A DNA stretch of 20,147 nt from Candidatus Bipolaricaulota bacterium (GCA_030612485.1 JAUWNS010000020.1:1-20147); one strand, 5' to 3'. Numbered from the stretch's first letter, positions 1-8,476 are shown. Notes: generated by a model not told the origin, from the sequence alone. Program-made: numbers and translations.

Positions 1-1968
1 CCGTTGGTCGATGAGATCAAACAGGGGCTTAAGGAAGAGCGTACTGCCCTCGAAGAAGAGATCCATCGCGCTCGCGGGGAGAACCGAAGGCTGCTTGAGC
101 AACAACGGGATGATCTCCCGAAGAAAGCGCGTGAGCGGGTGTTAGATCTGAAGGTTCTCGACCCGGCGATGGGGAGCGGCCACTTCCTGGTGAGCGCCTG
201 CGATTATCTTGCCCGCCGAATCGCCGAGCTTGAGGCGGAACTCACGGAAAAGGAGACAGAAGAAGCTGTTCAAGAACTAAAGAGAACGGTTGCCATTCGC
301 TGTCTGCATGGAGTCGATCTAAATCCACTCGCAACGGAACTTGCCAAGCTCTCGTTGTGGCTCCACACCGTGGCCAAAGGGAAACCTCTTTCGTTCCTCG
401 ATCACCACCTGCGTACAGGAAACTCGCTCATCGGAGCAACGGTGAAGGACCTCGCGCGGCCTCCCTCTGGTAAGGCATTCGAGATCGGTCTTTGGGAAAG
501 CAGTTTTACACGTGACTTACTGAGAGCGGTCCAACACCTGAACTTCATCAAGGAGGGGCCGAGCCTTTCACGAGCAGATATTACTGTCAAAAAGGAAGAG
601 TGGGAGTTGGTCAACGCCTGGATTGGCAAGTACAAGCAAGCGGCAAACGTCTGGCTCTCCCCTCACTTCGGCAACAAGTTGGCTGATGAAGATTACCCCC
701 GGGTAATCGAGGCCGCTGCTGCAAACGCGCTAGAAAAGGTGGCCGATAAGCCCTTCTTTATACAAGCGCAAGAGATCGCCACGGAGAAGCGCTTCTTCCA
801 CTGGCAGCTTGAGTTTCCTGATGTCTTCTTCGACCGGTTCGGCCGACCACTTCCTAACCCCGGCTTTGACGCGGTGATCGGGAATCCGCCGTACGGCTCG
901 ATTTCAGACAAGGTTACGAAAAACTGGTTACAACAGCAGTATCAGTCGTCAGGAACCACACTTGATACTTTTGCCATGTTTCTTGAACGTGCTATTCAAC
1001 TCGCTACCGTAAAAGGTATTATTGGGGAAATCGTGCCGAGCGGTTGGCTAACTGCTCGCGAACATTTACCGATCAGAACGGTTGTGTTATCCAGAACATG
1101 CCCGAAGAAAATTATTTATATGCCATACAATGTATTCCCCACGGCCTACATTGATACCATTATATGGGTAAGCGAAAAGAGGGAGATTGGTGCTCCATCT
1201 GAGCCTTTTGAAGTGCTAGTCAAGCGATTTGGGCATCACGAAAAAGCAGAATTGATGCTTCAACAGCTGAAAGACTACCAAGTAGTACAAGATCCCGAAT
1301 GGCTCTCAGATCCTCAGAGGCTTATTATCACTGACACAGGACCTGGGCAATGGCTTGGGGAATGGATTTCATCAGCACACTTCGTACCAGTTGGCAAGCT
1401 CCTTTCCCTAAGTAGAGGCATCACGCCTTTTGCAAAGCCAATATCTGGAGAGACACGCAACACAGTTCTAGGCTTCTTCGGTTCAGTAAACCGATATGCC
1501 CTAGAGCTAGGGGAATTCGCACCAGTGGTGTACGATTCATCTCTTGCGGAGTACAAACCGATTAAGTTCTTCACTGGGCCCCGTCTAATTATCAGGCGCA
1601 TCATCAGCCGCCAGCACCGAATTCATGCTGCTTTGGTAACAGAGAACTTCATAATCAACAAGTCTTATCTGCCTGCTATTGCTGCCACCCGTAAGTACTC
1701 TTTGAGTTATGTTTTGGCTAGTATCAACTCAAAACTGCTGTCCCTAGCCTTTTTTGCACGGTCCGAGATTGCTAAGCGTGATGACTTCCCACAATTAGAT
1801 ATGGCGACAGTTAGAGATCTCCCCATCCGCCGCATTGCCTTCACCACTCCCAAGGAGGAGCGGGAGCGGCTGGTGGAGGAGGGGAAGAGGCTGTATTCTG
1901 AGGCGTTGGGAAGCTTAAGGCTCGAAGGTGAAGTGCGAAGTTTAGACGATAAACTCAACCGGAGGTGA
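1..1968 (+). CDS. Type IIG (Eco57I-like) restriction-methyltransferase, left-truncated and lacking its C-terminal region
   Basis: The product is the adenine-N6 methyltransferase and target-recognition part of a type IIG enzyme, which in this family methylates and cuts DNA with one polypeptide. Counting from the TTG codon at 4, the SAM-binding motif DPAMGSG is at residues 53-59 and the catalytic NPPY is at 294-297. A variable target-recognition region covers about 440-600, ending in the family-typical DLPIRR segment. The frame is open to the left edge (CCG precedes TTG), so the true start and any nuclease domain lie outside the window. The ORF stops at 1968, just after the RLVEEGKRLYSEAL segment. 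Intact relatives continue here with a helical region ending in LYGLTEEEI, and that region is present separately at 2639-3259. Family assignment is firm; whether the two halves still work together is unknown. Confidence 0.88.
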   Translation, partial: PLVDEIKQGLKEERTALEEEIHRARGENRRLLEQQRDDLPKKARERVLDLKVLDPAMGSGHFLVSACDYLARRIAELEAELTEKETEEAVQELKRTVAIRCLHGVDLNPLATELAKLSLWLHTVAKGKPLSFLDHHLRTGNSLIGATVKDLARPPSGKAFEIGLWESSFTRDLLRAVQHLNFIKEGPSLSRADITVKKEEWELVNAWIGKYKQAANVWLSPHFGNKLADEDYPRVIEAAAANALEKVADKPFFIQAQEIATEKRFFHWQLEFPDVFFDRFGRPLPNPGFDAVIGNPPYGSISDKVTKNWLQQQYQSSGTTLDTFAMFLERAIQLATVKGIIGEIVPSGWLTAREHLPIRTVVLSRTCPKKIIYMPYNVFPTAYIDTIIWVSEKREIGAPSEPFEVLVKRFGHHEKAELMLQQLKDYQVVQDPEWLSDPQRLIITDTGPGQWLGEWISSAHFVPVGKLLSLSRGITPFAKPISGETRNTVLGFFGSVNRYALELGEFAPVVYDSSLAEYKPIKFFTGPRLIIRRIISRQHRIHAALVTENFIINKSYLPAIAATRKYSLSYVLASINSKLLSLAFFARSEIAKRDDFPQLDMATVRDLPIRRIAFTTPKEERERLVEEGKRLYSEALGSLRLEGEVRSLDDKLNRR

Positions 1969-1975
1969 TCGAGAG

Positions 1976-2209
1976 ATGGCTATTTCAACTGAGGAAAAAA
2001 AGCGAATCACCCAGATCCTTGAAACTCTATCGCCTGATAAGGTAAAGGAAGTGCTCGATTTCATCGGCTACCTCAAGATGAAGGAGTTCAATTCCGGTGT
2101 CGATATTGCATTGCTTGTCCTGCAGCAACGAAGCCTAGCCAGGATTTGGGAGGGGGAAGAGGAGGATCTTTATGAGTTACAGTCGCGGGGTATAGGAGGT
2201 GGAGAATGA
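1976..2209 (+). CDS. Small DUF2281-like antitoxin-type protein (77 aa)
   Basis: A short acidic helical protein. Its N-terminal half carries the LSPDKVKEVLDFIGYLK pattern of DUF2281-like antitoxin domains. Its C-terminal half (SLARIWEGEEEDLYEL) matches the tail seen in small antitoxins usually paired with MazF/PemK or other toxins. No such toxin follows here; hicB starts inside the stop codon (ATGA, 4-bp overlap). The ribosome site GGAGGTGA ends 7 bases before the ATG and overlaps the stop codon of the restriction-enzyme fragment upstream, so translation is probably coupled. It may be an orphan antitoxin or an extra component of the hicBA unit. The family call is by pattern recognition and is moderately sure. 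Confidence 0.65.
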   Translation: MAISTEEKKRITQILETLSPDKVKEVLDFIGYLKMKEFNSGVDIALLVLQQRSLARIWEGEEEDLYELQSRGIGGGE

Positions 2210-2418
2210 AGTATCGAACCATCATCGAGCAAGATGAAGACGGCGTTTACGTCGTTGAATGTCCAACTTTGCCAGGTTGCGTCTCACAGGGGAATACCCG
2301 CGCAGATGCTCTGGCGAATATTCGAGATGCAATCAGAGGCTACTTGGAAAGCTTGAAAAAACACGACGAACCGATCCCGCCATCAATCGAAGAAGAGGTC
2401 GTCGAGGTGAGTCTGTGA
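2206..2418 (+). CDS. hicB: HicB-family antitoxin (type II toxin-antitoxin)
   Basis: At 70 aa this is the short, partial-RNase-H-fold form of HicB. The typical core is visible: YRTIIEQDEDGVYVVECPTLPGC followed by a G-T/N-R-x-A-L-x-N-I-x-D-A-I helix. HicB antitoxins bind and silence HicA and often repress their own promoter. This one has no added HTH or Arc-type DNA-binding domain, so autoregulation would have to come from a partner, possibly the preceding small protein. The start codon overlaps the stop of the gene before it and the stop overlaps the start of hicA, giving a tightly coupled three-gene block. The order hicB-hicA is the reverse of the classical hicA-hicB but is common in bacteria. 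Confidence 0.88.
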   Translation: MKYRTIIEQDEDGVYVVECPTLPGCVSQGNTRADALANIRDAIRGYLESLKKHDEPIPPSIEEEVVEVSL

Positions 2419-2642
2419 TCAAGCTGCCGTCCATTTCGGGAAGAGAGGCTGTGAAAGCCTTCCAGAGGTTAGGTTATGAGATCGATCATCAGACCGGAAG
2501 TCACATCATCCTTAGGCATGTGAAGCCTCCTTACCGCAGGCTCACCGTGCCATCTCACAAAGAAGTGGCCAAAGGCACCTTGCGCGCGCTGATTCGCCAA
2601 GCAGGTCTGACTGTGAAGGAATTTCTGGAGCTCTTGAAATGA
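2415..2642 (+). CDS. hicA: HicA-family mRNA interferase toxin
   Basis: HicA toxins are small double-stranded-RNA-binding-fold proteins that cleave mRNA. The start chosen is the GTG at 2415, which overlaps the hicB stop (GTGA) and has GAGGTGA just upstream. The same frame is open further upstream but there it only overlaps hicB. The 75-residue product contains SGREAVKAFQRLGYEID, the catalytic-histidine motif G28-S29-H30 and a C-terminal IRQAGLTVKEFLELL helix, all typical of the family. Length is normal. Its own stop overlaps the ATG of the restriction-enzyme C-terminal fragment (ATGA), so the toxin gene is translationally linked to a restriction-modification component, which is unusual. Confidence 0.9.
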   Translation: MIKLPSISGREAVKAFQRLGYEIDHQTGSHIILRHVKPPYRRLTVPSHKEVAKGTLRALIRQAGLTVKEFLELLK

Positions 2643-3259
2643 AGAGAAAAAATAAGGTGAGCGATCAAGAAGCCTTCACCGAGATTCTCACATTCGTGGA
2701 TGAACGGCTGGAGAAGGGCCACCAGCCCGATCCTGAACTCGTGAGCGCGCACAATGCCGATCCCACGAACAAAAACTTCCAACTTGATTCCAACGCTCCT
2801 TGTGAACAGTCCGATGTCGTTCACGATCTCCTCGCGTTCCTCGCCGAGCAGATGATCGAACTGAACCGGCAAAAGCAAGAGAAGATGAGAGCCTTTCTTA
2901 AGTGGCTGAAGGCGGAATTGGAAGTGCAGGTGGATAAGAAGGGACTAACCGGAATTGAGGCGCTGACCGGGAAGACGAAACTCAAGAACTACCTCGGCGA
3001 CTATCAAAAAGGCGAGGAAGCTCTGCCCTTCGATGAGTTGTGGGAGATACTGCGCAAGAACAAACGCCACATTACAAAGAATCTTTCACCGGCCTTAATG
3101 CAGGCGGTAGAACAAGCCTACAATGAGAGTCTCTTTGCGCTTCTCCCCGTCAAAGAACGTCTTCGCCTTACCGACGGACTCATCGATCAGATCGTCTATC
3201 GCCTCTACGGCCTCACTGAGGAAGAGATTCAAACCGTCGAGAAGCAACCCATCAAATAG
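2639..3259 (+). CDS. Detached C-terminal region of a type IIG restriction-methyltransferase
   Basis: The 206-residue product is not a complete known protein. From about residue 58 onward it reads like the end of Eco57I-like type IIG enzymes: SDVVHDLLAFLAEQMIELN, then GKTKLKNYLGDYQKGEEALPF, then DQIVYRLYGLTEEEI. The other type IIG enzyme in this window (16855-19974) ends with the closely similar DQLVYELYGLTDEEIRIVE. The fragment begins where the upstream fragment ending at 1968 leaves off, with the toxin-antitoxin genes in between. It has an ATG overlapping the hicA stop and a weak GGAG upstream, so it could be translated and act in trans with the first half. Otherwise it is a decaying remnant. 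Identity is confident; functionality is open. Confidence 0.8.
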   Translation: MKRKNKVSDQEAFTEILTFVDERLEKGHQPDPELVSAHNADPTNKNFQLDSNAPCEQSDVVHDLLAFLAEQMIELNRQKQEKMRAFLKWLKAELEVQVDKKGLTGIEALTGKTKLKNYLGDYQKGEEALPFDELWEILRKNKRHITKNLSPALMQAVEQAYNESLFALLPVKERLRLTDGLIDQIVYRLYGLTEEEIQTVEKQPIK

Positions 3260-3268
3260 GGGGACGCA

Positions 3269-3688
3269 ATGAAGAACTTTCGTAAGGAACTGTGGTTCGA
3301 GATCCCAACTAGGCGCGCGTTCATCAATATCACGCGTGAGGTGGAGGGGGCTCTCGACGAGAGCGGGATCAGGGAGGGTCTGTGTCTGGTGAACGCGATG
3401 CACATCACCGCGAGCGTCTACATCAATGACGATGAGCAGGGGCTGCTCGCAGACTACGAGGATTGGCTAGAAGGACTCGCCCCGCACGAGCCGATCTCCC
3501 GCTATCGGCATAACGACACCGGCGAGGACAACGGGGATGCTCACCTGAAGCGCCAGGTGATGGGGCGCGAAGTGGTTATCGCGATCACCGAGGGGAAACT
3601 CGACTTCGGCCCGTGGGAGCAGATCTTCTACGGCGAGTTCGACGGCCGCCGCAAGAAACGCGTCCTCGTCAAGATCATCGGGGAATAG
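3269..3688 (+). CDS. yjbQ: YjbQ/UPF0047 family protein
   Basis: The 139-residue protein has the full signature of the YjbQ family, small trimeric enzymes linked to weak thiamine-phosphate-synthase activity in E. coli. Visible are [18 protein letters not shown] in the middle, then [20 protein letters not shown] and the C-terminal [22 protein letters not shown], with the conserved histidines in place. Length is normal. The ATG follows a GGGGGA ribosome site and lies 9 bp after the restriction-enzyme fragment, so it probably shares that transcript. This is a broadly conserved gene and has no evident functional tie to the restriction or toxin-antitoxin genes. The true physiological role of the family is uncertain. 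Confidence 0.9.
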   Translation: MKNFRKELWFEIPTRRAFINITREVEGALDESGIREGLCLVNAMHITASVYINDDEQGLLADYEDWLEGLAPHEPISRYRHNDTGEDNGDAHLKRQVMGREVVIAITEGKLDFGPWEQIFYGEFDGRRKKRVLVKIIGE

Positions 3689-3698
3689 CCCGATTCGC

Positions 3699-6600
3699 TC
3701 AAGGCCCGACCGAGAGCGGGACGAGTATTGCCTCTACTTCCTCCCCAGTGATCCAGACAAAATACGTCCCTGCCGTGAGCGTCGCTGTCTCGATCACGAG
3801 GTGGCATCCTTCGTCCGTGTAGTACCGGGAGGAGGCGAGGCCGGAGCTCACAGTGCCGCCACCACCGACTGCGACCGGTCCAAGTGCCGCTACCCGTACC
3901 CAGGGTGGATCCTCACGGTTTGTTTGCCCTAATGCTAGATCGGTTCGTTCCTTTGCTTGATACGGTACGGTCTGTGCGTCAGCAAAGAGGGTCAGATCTT
4001 CAAGATCGGGGGAGTTCGGTTTTCCCGCGGTGGCGGCCATCCGATGATCGTTGGCATCCAGACCGTAGACGATGACACCGGGATTGGTGTGCCAGTTGAA
4101 ATCGATATCCCCGAGCAGCGGATCGCTTCGCTCCATCGTCGCCCCTGTGCGCGCGTCTCCTGCCGGCCACCTTCCGACCTCGGACTGTTCACCGTTCGCC
4201 GTATCGATTAGGTTTCCCTTAGAGTCGAAGAGGAGGACCACCGCTCCCTCATCTGGGAGGTCAAGCGAGCGAGGTGCCTGTACGTCGTAGAGGAGATCGG
4301 CAACGAGATTGTTCACCGTCTCATCGTGTCGCCGCTCCAAGGTGTAATAGCCGCGACCATCCTCGCCCTCCTTCCCGGCGACCCACCATGACATATCGAA
4401 GACGCGCCACGAGAGATCATCCTCGTGCTGTTTGATGAAGACGATTTCCGCTCCCGTCTCGCGCGGGAGGGAGAGGTCGAGCGGTGATGGACTGATCGTT
4501 CCTATGAGCTCAATCCGTTGCCACAGACTCTCGTCGGGGACGACCTCCCCTTTGGGATACCAGCAGAGGGTCCACCCTGATAGGTCGACCGGGATGGAGC
4601 CGAGATTCCGCAACTCGATCCACTCGTCGGCCGGATCGGCTTTCGTTCCAGCCCAGGCGACCTCGTTGATGATCACCCTCCCGTCGAGATCCATGCTGGT
4701 CACTCCGCCCCTGCCAGCGATCCCGCTTAACGCGACGCTGACGGTCGTCTCAGTCACTGTCATTCCTCCCACTGGACCGCGACCTGTGACCGATGCTGCG
4801 TTGGTCAACGGGCCGGGAAGATAGGCTTCGGTGACGGTGTAGATCGCTGTCACGGTGAGCGATTCGCCTGGGGTGAGAACGCTTGTTGGCAGCGGGATCT
4901 CGCCGATGTGGTCGTCGGTCAACACAAGGTCGGTGAGCATGACATCGCCTGTGTTGGCAATGGTGTACGTGTAGGTGATCGTATCGCCGACCGCAGCCTC
5001 GGTCGTGCCGCTCGTCTTCAGCAAGGTGAGCGCGCCATCGGAGGAGAGATCGAAGAGGACAAGCGTATCGGAATCCGTCACCGTCTTTTCACTCGGATCG
5101 ATCGCCGTGACAACGACCGTGTTCATAAACGGCCCGGGAAGGTCCGCTTCTGTGATCGTCACGGAGAAACTTCCGGTCACGCGTTCCCATGGGGCGAGAG
5201 TGGTACGTGAAAGAGGGATCTCTCCCAACCGATCATCCACCAAAGAAAGATCGGTGAGAAGGGTCTCTCCGGTATTGGTTATGGTGTAGACATAGGTGAT
5301 CGTCTCCCCGACAGAGAGGGTATCGAGCGGTGAAATCGGGAAACCGCGTGAATCCTGCGCTTCTAGAACCACCTCGATCGAAGAGCGGGCTGAGCTTAAT
5401 TGTACGCTTGCTTCATCGCTGGCGGTCACCAAAGCCCCTGCTTCACTCATCCCCTGCACGGTGACGGTGTTGGTAAGCGGGCCCGGAAGATCGCTCTCCT
5501 GCACAACGGCCGAGGCTATTCCAGTCGCGCTCTCCCCAGAAGCGAGGGTGCTTTTGCTTAAGGTGATATCACCCAGTATGTTGTCGGTAGCACTCACGTC
5601 GGAAAGCGTTGCCTCACCGGTGTTCGTCACCGTGTAGGTATAGTGGATAACTTCCCCAAGTATTGCGCTTCCTCGATCGGCGATCTTTTCGACTGCGATC
5701 GCTCCTTCAGGGGTGGGAAGTGTCATCGGAGAGACGGTTAGCAGGACGGTATCGCTCGCGCTCCCCCCACAGTTATCGAGTACGGTCAGCCGAAACCGTA
5801 GTTCCGTCTGAGAGGAAACCTCGGGTGCGATGAAGGTTGCATGGTCGGTGCTCTCGCCGGAGAGCGAGACGTTTGGGCCAGCTGTCTGCTCCCAAAGGGT
5901 ACCAACTATTGCGCCATCACTGTCGCTCGCGCTCCCGATCAACGCCACCGAATCCCCTCCATGCACGCTCTGATCAGCCCCTGAATCGACATCCGGAAGA
6001 GCGTTCACGTTCTTTACATGCAGGGTGAGCGCATCGCTCGCCTGAGCGCCCCAGTCGTCCGTCACTGTGAGGCTGAGCGTGATATCCTCGCCCGAGCAGT
6101 TATCGGTTATAGGCGCGGTGTAGGTGGGGTGGAGCGTACCCGGGTCATCGAAGCTTCCGCCGCTGCCATGATCGCTCCAGAAGTAGGAAGCGATCCACCC
6201 ATCGGAGTCGCTCGCGGAGGCGTCGCTGAGCACTACGGAGCCCCCCTCGTTCACCGACCGGTCACTGCCAACATCGACCGTGGGAAAGGCGTTGACCCGC
6301 AACCAGAATGCGTCGCTAGCCTGACCGCCCTGCTGATCGGTCACGGTGAGGGTGATCTTGACGAGCTCGCCCGCCCCTGGTGCGGTGTAGGTTGGCTGCT
6401 CCGCCCCCTCATCATCAAAAAGACCGGTAGCACCGTCATCGTCCCATGAATAGGAGGCGATCCCATCCCCGCCATCACCGGCTGATGCGTCGGAAAAGGT
6501 GATCGCTCCCCCAAGGCCGACCATCTTGTCCGCGCCGGCATCAACCGAGGGGAGGACGTTTGTCGTGATGGTCATGCTTGCTAGTTGCGTCGTCCCATCG

Positions 6601-6995
6601 GTTACACGAGCCGTATCGGTCAGGGTTCCGGGAGCTGAGTACTCGACACTCGCCTGGATACCGACAGAGACGCTTTCACCGCTGTGAATCGTTCCCAGCG
6701 GGATTAGGCCGGTGGCAGGATAGGTGATCCACCCTCCTCCGTTCAACCTGTACTGTGCGTTCCACTGATCGAGCCCCGTGGGGAGAGAATTCTGGTAGGT
6801 GAGGGCCATCGAGGAAGGACCGGAGTTGGTGATTACAGACGTGTAGGTCAGGGTTCCGCCACGGCTTACCTCTCCCGGCGCGACGGAAAGAGTCAAGCCT
6901 ACGGTCCCTCCCCACGTTATTGCTGAAGTCACGGAAAAGAGAAGAAGAACACAAATAGATACCTGAAGACACAACTTCACGCGCGCACGAATCAT
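3699..6995 (-). CDS. Very large secreted DUF11 / PKD-like / lamin-tail surface protein
   Basis: A 1098-residue exported protein. A signal peptide is visible at residues 1-29 (basic start, then CLQVSICVLLLFSVTSA). A DUF11-like domain follows at about 31-146. Three PKD/REJ-like beta domains lie at about 148-235, 238-329 and 333-422, each beginning near a D-x-G-x-D or D-S-G-A-D motif. Three more DUF11-type repeats lie at about 432-533, 538-650 and 653-755, each with YTITNTG and LPGPLTN motifs. A lamin-tail domain begins near 771 (VIINEVAWAG...DEWIELRN). The last 100 residues match nothing I recognise. No C-terminal transmembrane or sorting signal is seen, so the anchoring mode is unclear. The ATG has AGGGGG 8 bases upstream. 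Likely an adhesin or cell-surface structural protein, by architecture only. Its stop lies 10 bp from the convergent yjbQ stop, leaving no room for a terminator between them. Confidence 0.85.
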   Translation of the reverse strand: MIRARVKLCLQVSICVLLLFSVTSAITWGGTVGLTLSVAPGEVSRGGTLTYTSVITNSGPSSMALTYQNSLPTGLDQWNAQYRLNGGGWITYPATGLIPLGTIHSGESVSVGIQASVEYSAPGTLTDTARVTDGTTQLASMTITTNVLPSVDAGADKMVGLGGAITFSDASAGDGGDGIASYSWDDDGATGLFDDEGAEQPTYTAPGAGELVKITLTVTDQQGGQASDAFWLRVNAFPTVDVGSDRSVNEGGSVVLSDASASDSDGWIASYFWSDHGSGGSFDDPGTLHPTYTAPITDNCSGEDITLSLTVTDDWGAQASDALTLHVKNVNALPDVDSGADQSVHGGDSVALIGSASDSDGAIVGTLWEQTAGPNVSLSGESTDHATFIAPEVSSQTELRFRLTVLDNCGGSASDTVLLTVSPMTLPTPEGAIAVEKIADRGSAILGEVIHYTYTVTNTGEATLSDVSATDNILGDITLSKSTLASGESATGIASAVVQESDLPGPLTNTVTVQGMSEAGALVTASDEASVQLSSARSSIEVVLEAQDSRGFPISPLDTLSVGETITYVYTITNTGETLLTDLSLVDDRLGEIPLSRTTLAPWERVTGSFSVTITEADLPGPFMNTVVVTAIDPSEKTVTDSDTLVLFDLSSDGALTLLKTSGTTEAAVGDTITYTYTIANTGDVMLTDLVLTDDHIGEIPLPTSVLTPGESLTVTAIYTVTEAYLPGPLTNAASVTGRGPVGGMTVTETTVSVALSGIAGRGGVTSMDLDGRVIINEVAWAGTKADPADEWIELRNLGSIPVDLSGWTLCWYPKGEVVPDESLWQRIELIGTISPSPLDLSLPRETGAEIVFIKQHEDDLSWRVFDMSWWVAGKEGEDGRGYYTLERRHDETVNNLVADLLYDVQAPRSLDLPDEGAVVLLFDSKGNLIDTANGEQSEVGRWPAGDARTGATMERSDPLLGDIDFNWHTNPGVIVYGLDANDHRMAATAGKPNSPDLEDLTLFADAQTVPYQAKERTDLALGQTNREDPPWVRVAALGPVAVGGGGTVSSGLASSRYYTDEGCHLVIETATLTAGTYFVWITGEEVEAILVPLSVGP

Positions 6996-7052
6996 ACCAT
7001 CCCCCTTCTATAAGAGGAAGTATCAGACAAAAGAGTGACTCTGGAGGTAATG

Positions 7053-7069
7053 CGTGTTACACTAACACG
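7053..7069. repeat. Short perfect inverted repeat between pgsA and the surface-protein gene
   Basis: CGTGTTA and TAACACG form 7-bp arms around CAC. It lies 42 bp after the pgsA stop and 58 bp before the surface-protein start, both on the - strand. No strong T-run follows, so it could be an operator for the surface-protein gene or a weak processing or termination hairpin. Confidence 0.4.
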
Positions 7070-7110
7070 GAGAGTTCGTTCCCCCGCGATTAGACAAAGG
7101 TATCGTTTAT

Positions 7111-7659
7111 CTAGCTGAACAGGTGTCGGGAACGGTAAAAGTACTCCCCCCCGGAGATGAGGGCAAGGGCGATGGCAAGGTAGAGAAACCCGTCCTTCGC
7201 CATCGCGCCACTGTTTCCCAATTGGAAGGTGCGGGTAGCAAGGACTGCAAGGATGAGCCCGATATGGGAGATCGTCTTGAGTTTTCCAAGAGGGCTCGCC
7301 GCGATTACCTTCCCCTCAGCGATCGCCATGATACGCAACCCCGTGACGAGGAACTCGCGTGCGATGATCACCATCACCGGACCAGCAGCCAGCTCCCCCA
7401 GCTGGACGAATGCAATCAGCGCTCCCGCCACGAGGAGTTTATCGGCGATCGGGTCGGCAAACGCGCCGAAGGTCGTCGTCTGATTGAGGCTGCGCGCCAG
7501 GTACCCGTCGACAGCGTCGGAGATGGCGGCAAGCGAGAAGATCACAATGGCAAGGATCGTTCCAATCGCGGTCTCTGAGAGGACCAGGTACATGAACAGA
7601 GGAACGCTCGCGATACGGGCGAGCGTGATCTGATTCGGAATATTCGATCGAATATTCAT
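7111..7659 (-). CDS. pgsA: CDP-diacylglycerol-glycerol-3-phosphate 3-phosphatidyltransferase
   Basis: An inner-membrane enzyme that joins CDP-diacylglycerol and glycerol-3-phosphate to give phosphatidylglycerophosphate, the committed step to phosphatidylglycerol. The CDP-alcohol phosphotransferase signature is complete: D-G-Y-L-A-R, eight residues, then G-A-F-A-D-P-I-A-D. Several hydrophobic segments surround it, including PLFMYLVLSETAIGTILAIVIF and a C-terminal LAIALALISG. I start at the ATG at 7659, giving 182 aa beginning MNIRSNIPNQITLARI, the usual start of the family. It has GAGGT upstream. The 33 residues before it in frame are not family-like and overlap the end of tpiA. The gene follows tpiA by 37 bp and is probably co-transcribed with it. 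Confidence 0.93.
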   Translation of the reverse strand: MNIRSNIPNQITLARIASVPLFMYLVLSETAIGTILAIVIFSLAAISDAVDGYLARSLNQTTTFGAFADPIADKLLVAGALIAFVQLGELAAGPVMVIIAREFLVTGLRIMAIAEGKVIAASPLGKLKTISHIGLILAVLATRTFQLGNSGAMAKDGFLYLAIALALISGGEYFYRSRHLFS

Positions 7660-7696
7660 CCTCTCCGACCTCTGGCACCCCGCTTCGATAATCTCA

Positions 7697-8452
7697 TTAG
7701 CCAGCCCGGGCGATGATCTGGGCGAATGACTCGGGAGAGAGGGACGCTCCGCCCACAAGTGCCCCGTCGATGTCGGGCTGAGCCATAAGGGCGGCAGTAT
7801 TCTCAGGCTTCACACTCCCCCCGTACAGGATGCGGACCTTCTCCGCAGTACGTTCATCGTAGGCCCTGGCAAGCCACTCGCGGATCATGTGGATCGTCTC
7901 CTGAGCCTCCTCTGGGGAAGCGGTCTCGCCAGTCCCGATCGCCCAGATCGGTTCGTAGGCGATCACGATGGAAGAGGCCGCGGCAGCGGAGACACCGGCA
8001 AGATCGGCGGCAAGTTGAGTGGTGATCTTTTCTTCCACTCGTCCCTGGCGGTGCTCTTCGAGTGTCTCCCCGACACAGAGGATTGGGAGAAACCCTGCAG
8101 CAATGGCTGCCTTAAGCTTGCGATTCAGGAGCTCATCATCCTCCCCAAATAAGGCGCGCCGCTCGGAGTGGCCGACGAGGACATAGCTACAGCCGCAGTC
8201 TTTAAGCATCGCTAATGAGATCTCCCCGGTGAACGCCCCTTTCGTCTCGAAGTGAAAATTCTGTCCACCTAGCGCGATCCCTATCTCACTGAGGAGCCGT
8301 CCGGCGAGTTCCAAGCTGGTGAACGGCGGAAAGAGAAAGACCTCCACCGCCTCGTTCTCCTTTGCCCCAACTACTAATGAGCAGACGAACTCCTCCGTCT
8401 CAGTCGGGGTCTTGTTCATCTTCCAGTTTCCCGCGATCAATCTGCGTCGCAT
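7697..8452 (-). CDS. tpiA: Triosephosphate isomerase
   Basis: Interconverts dihydroxyacetone phosphate and glyceraldehyde-3-phosphate in glycolysis and gluconeogenesis. All signatures are present: AGNWKMNKT (substrate Asn and Lys), VGHSERR with the electrophilic His, AYEPIWAIGTG with the catalytic Glu and lid loop, and LYGGSVKPEN for phosphate binding. The start is set at the ATG at 8452, giving 251 aa, the normal length. A GTG four codons upstream is in frame, but the ribosome site GAGGGGTGA is well spaced for the ATG and too close for the GTG. A promoter is readable just upstream. Glyceraldehyde-phosphate metabolism next to the phospholipid gene pgsA is a plausible but not obligatory pairing. 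Confidence 0.97.
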   Translation of the reverse strand: MRRRLIAGNWKMNKTPTETEEFVCSLVVGAKENEAVEVFLFPPFTSLELAGRLLSEIGIALGGQNFHFETKGAFTGEISLAMLKDCGCSYVLVGHSERRALFGEDDELLNRKLKAAIAAGFLPILCVGETLEEHRQGRVEEKITTQLAADLAGVSAAAASSIVIAYEPIWAIGTGETASPEEAQETIHMIREWLARAYDERTAEKVRILYGGSVKPENTAALMAQPDIDGALVGGASLSPESFAQIIARAG

Positions 8453-8476
8453 TATTCGTATCACCCCTCAACGGTC

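Noticed and set aside
2259..2414. Longer form of HicA starting inside hicB.
   Set aside because: The extra residues have no family resemblance and overlap hicB in another frame; the GTG at 2415 has a proper ribosome site and gives the normal HicA length.
4432..6449. Several + strand open frames opposite the surface-protein gene.
   Set aside because: They mirror the GC-rich codon pattern of the real - strand gene and have no domain character.
7660..7758. N-terminal extension of PgsA by 33 residues.
   Set aside because: It overlaps the tpiA end, is not hydrophobic or family-like, and the ATG at 7659 gives the standard start.
8453..8464. GTG start for TpiA four codons upstream.
   Set aside because: The ribosome site would be too close to this codon; the ATG at 8452 is better spaced.
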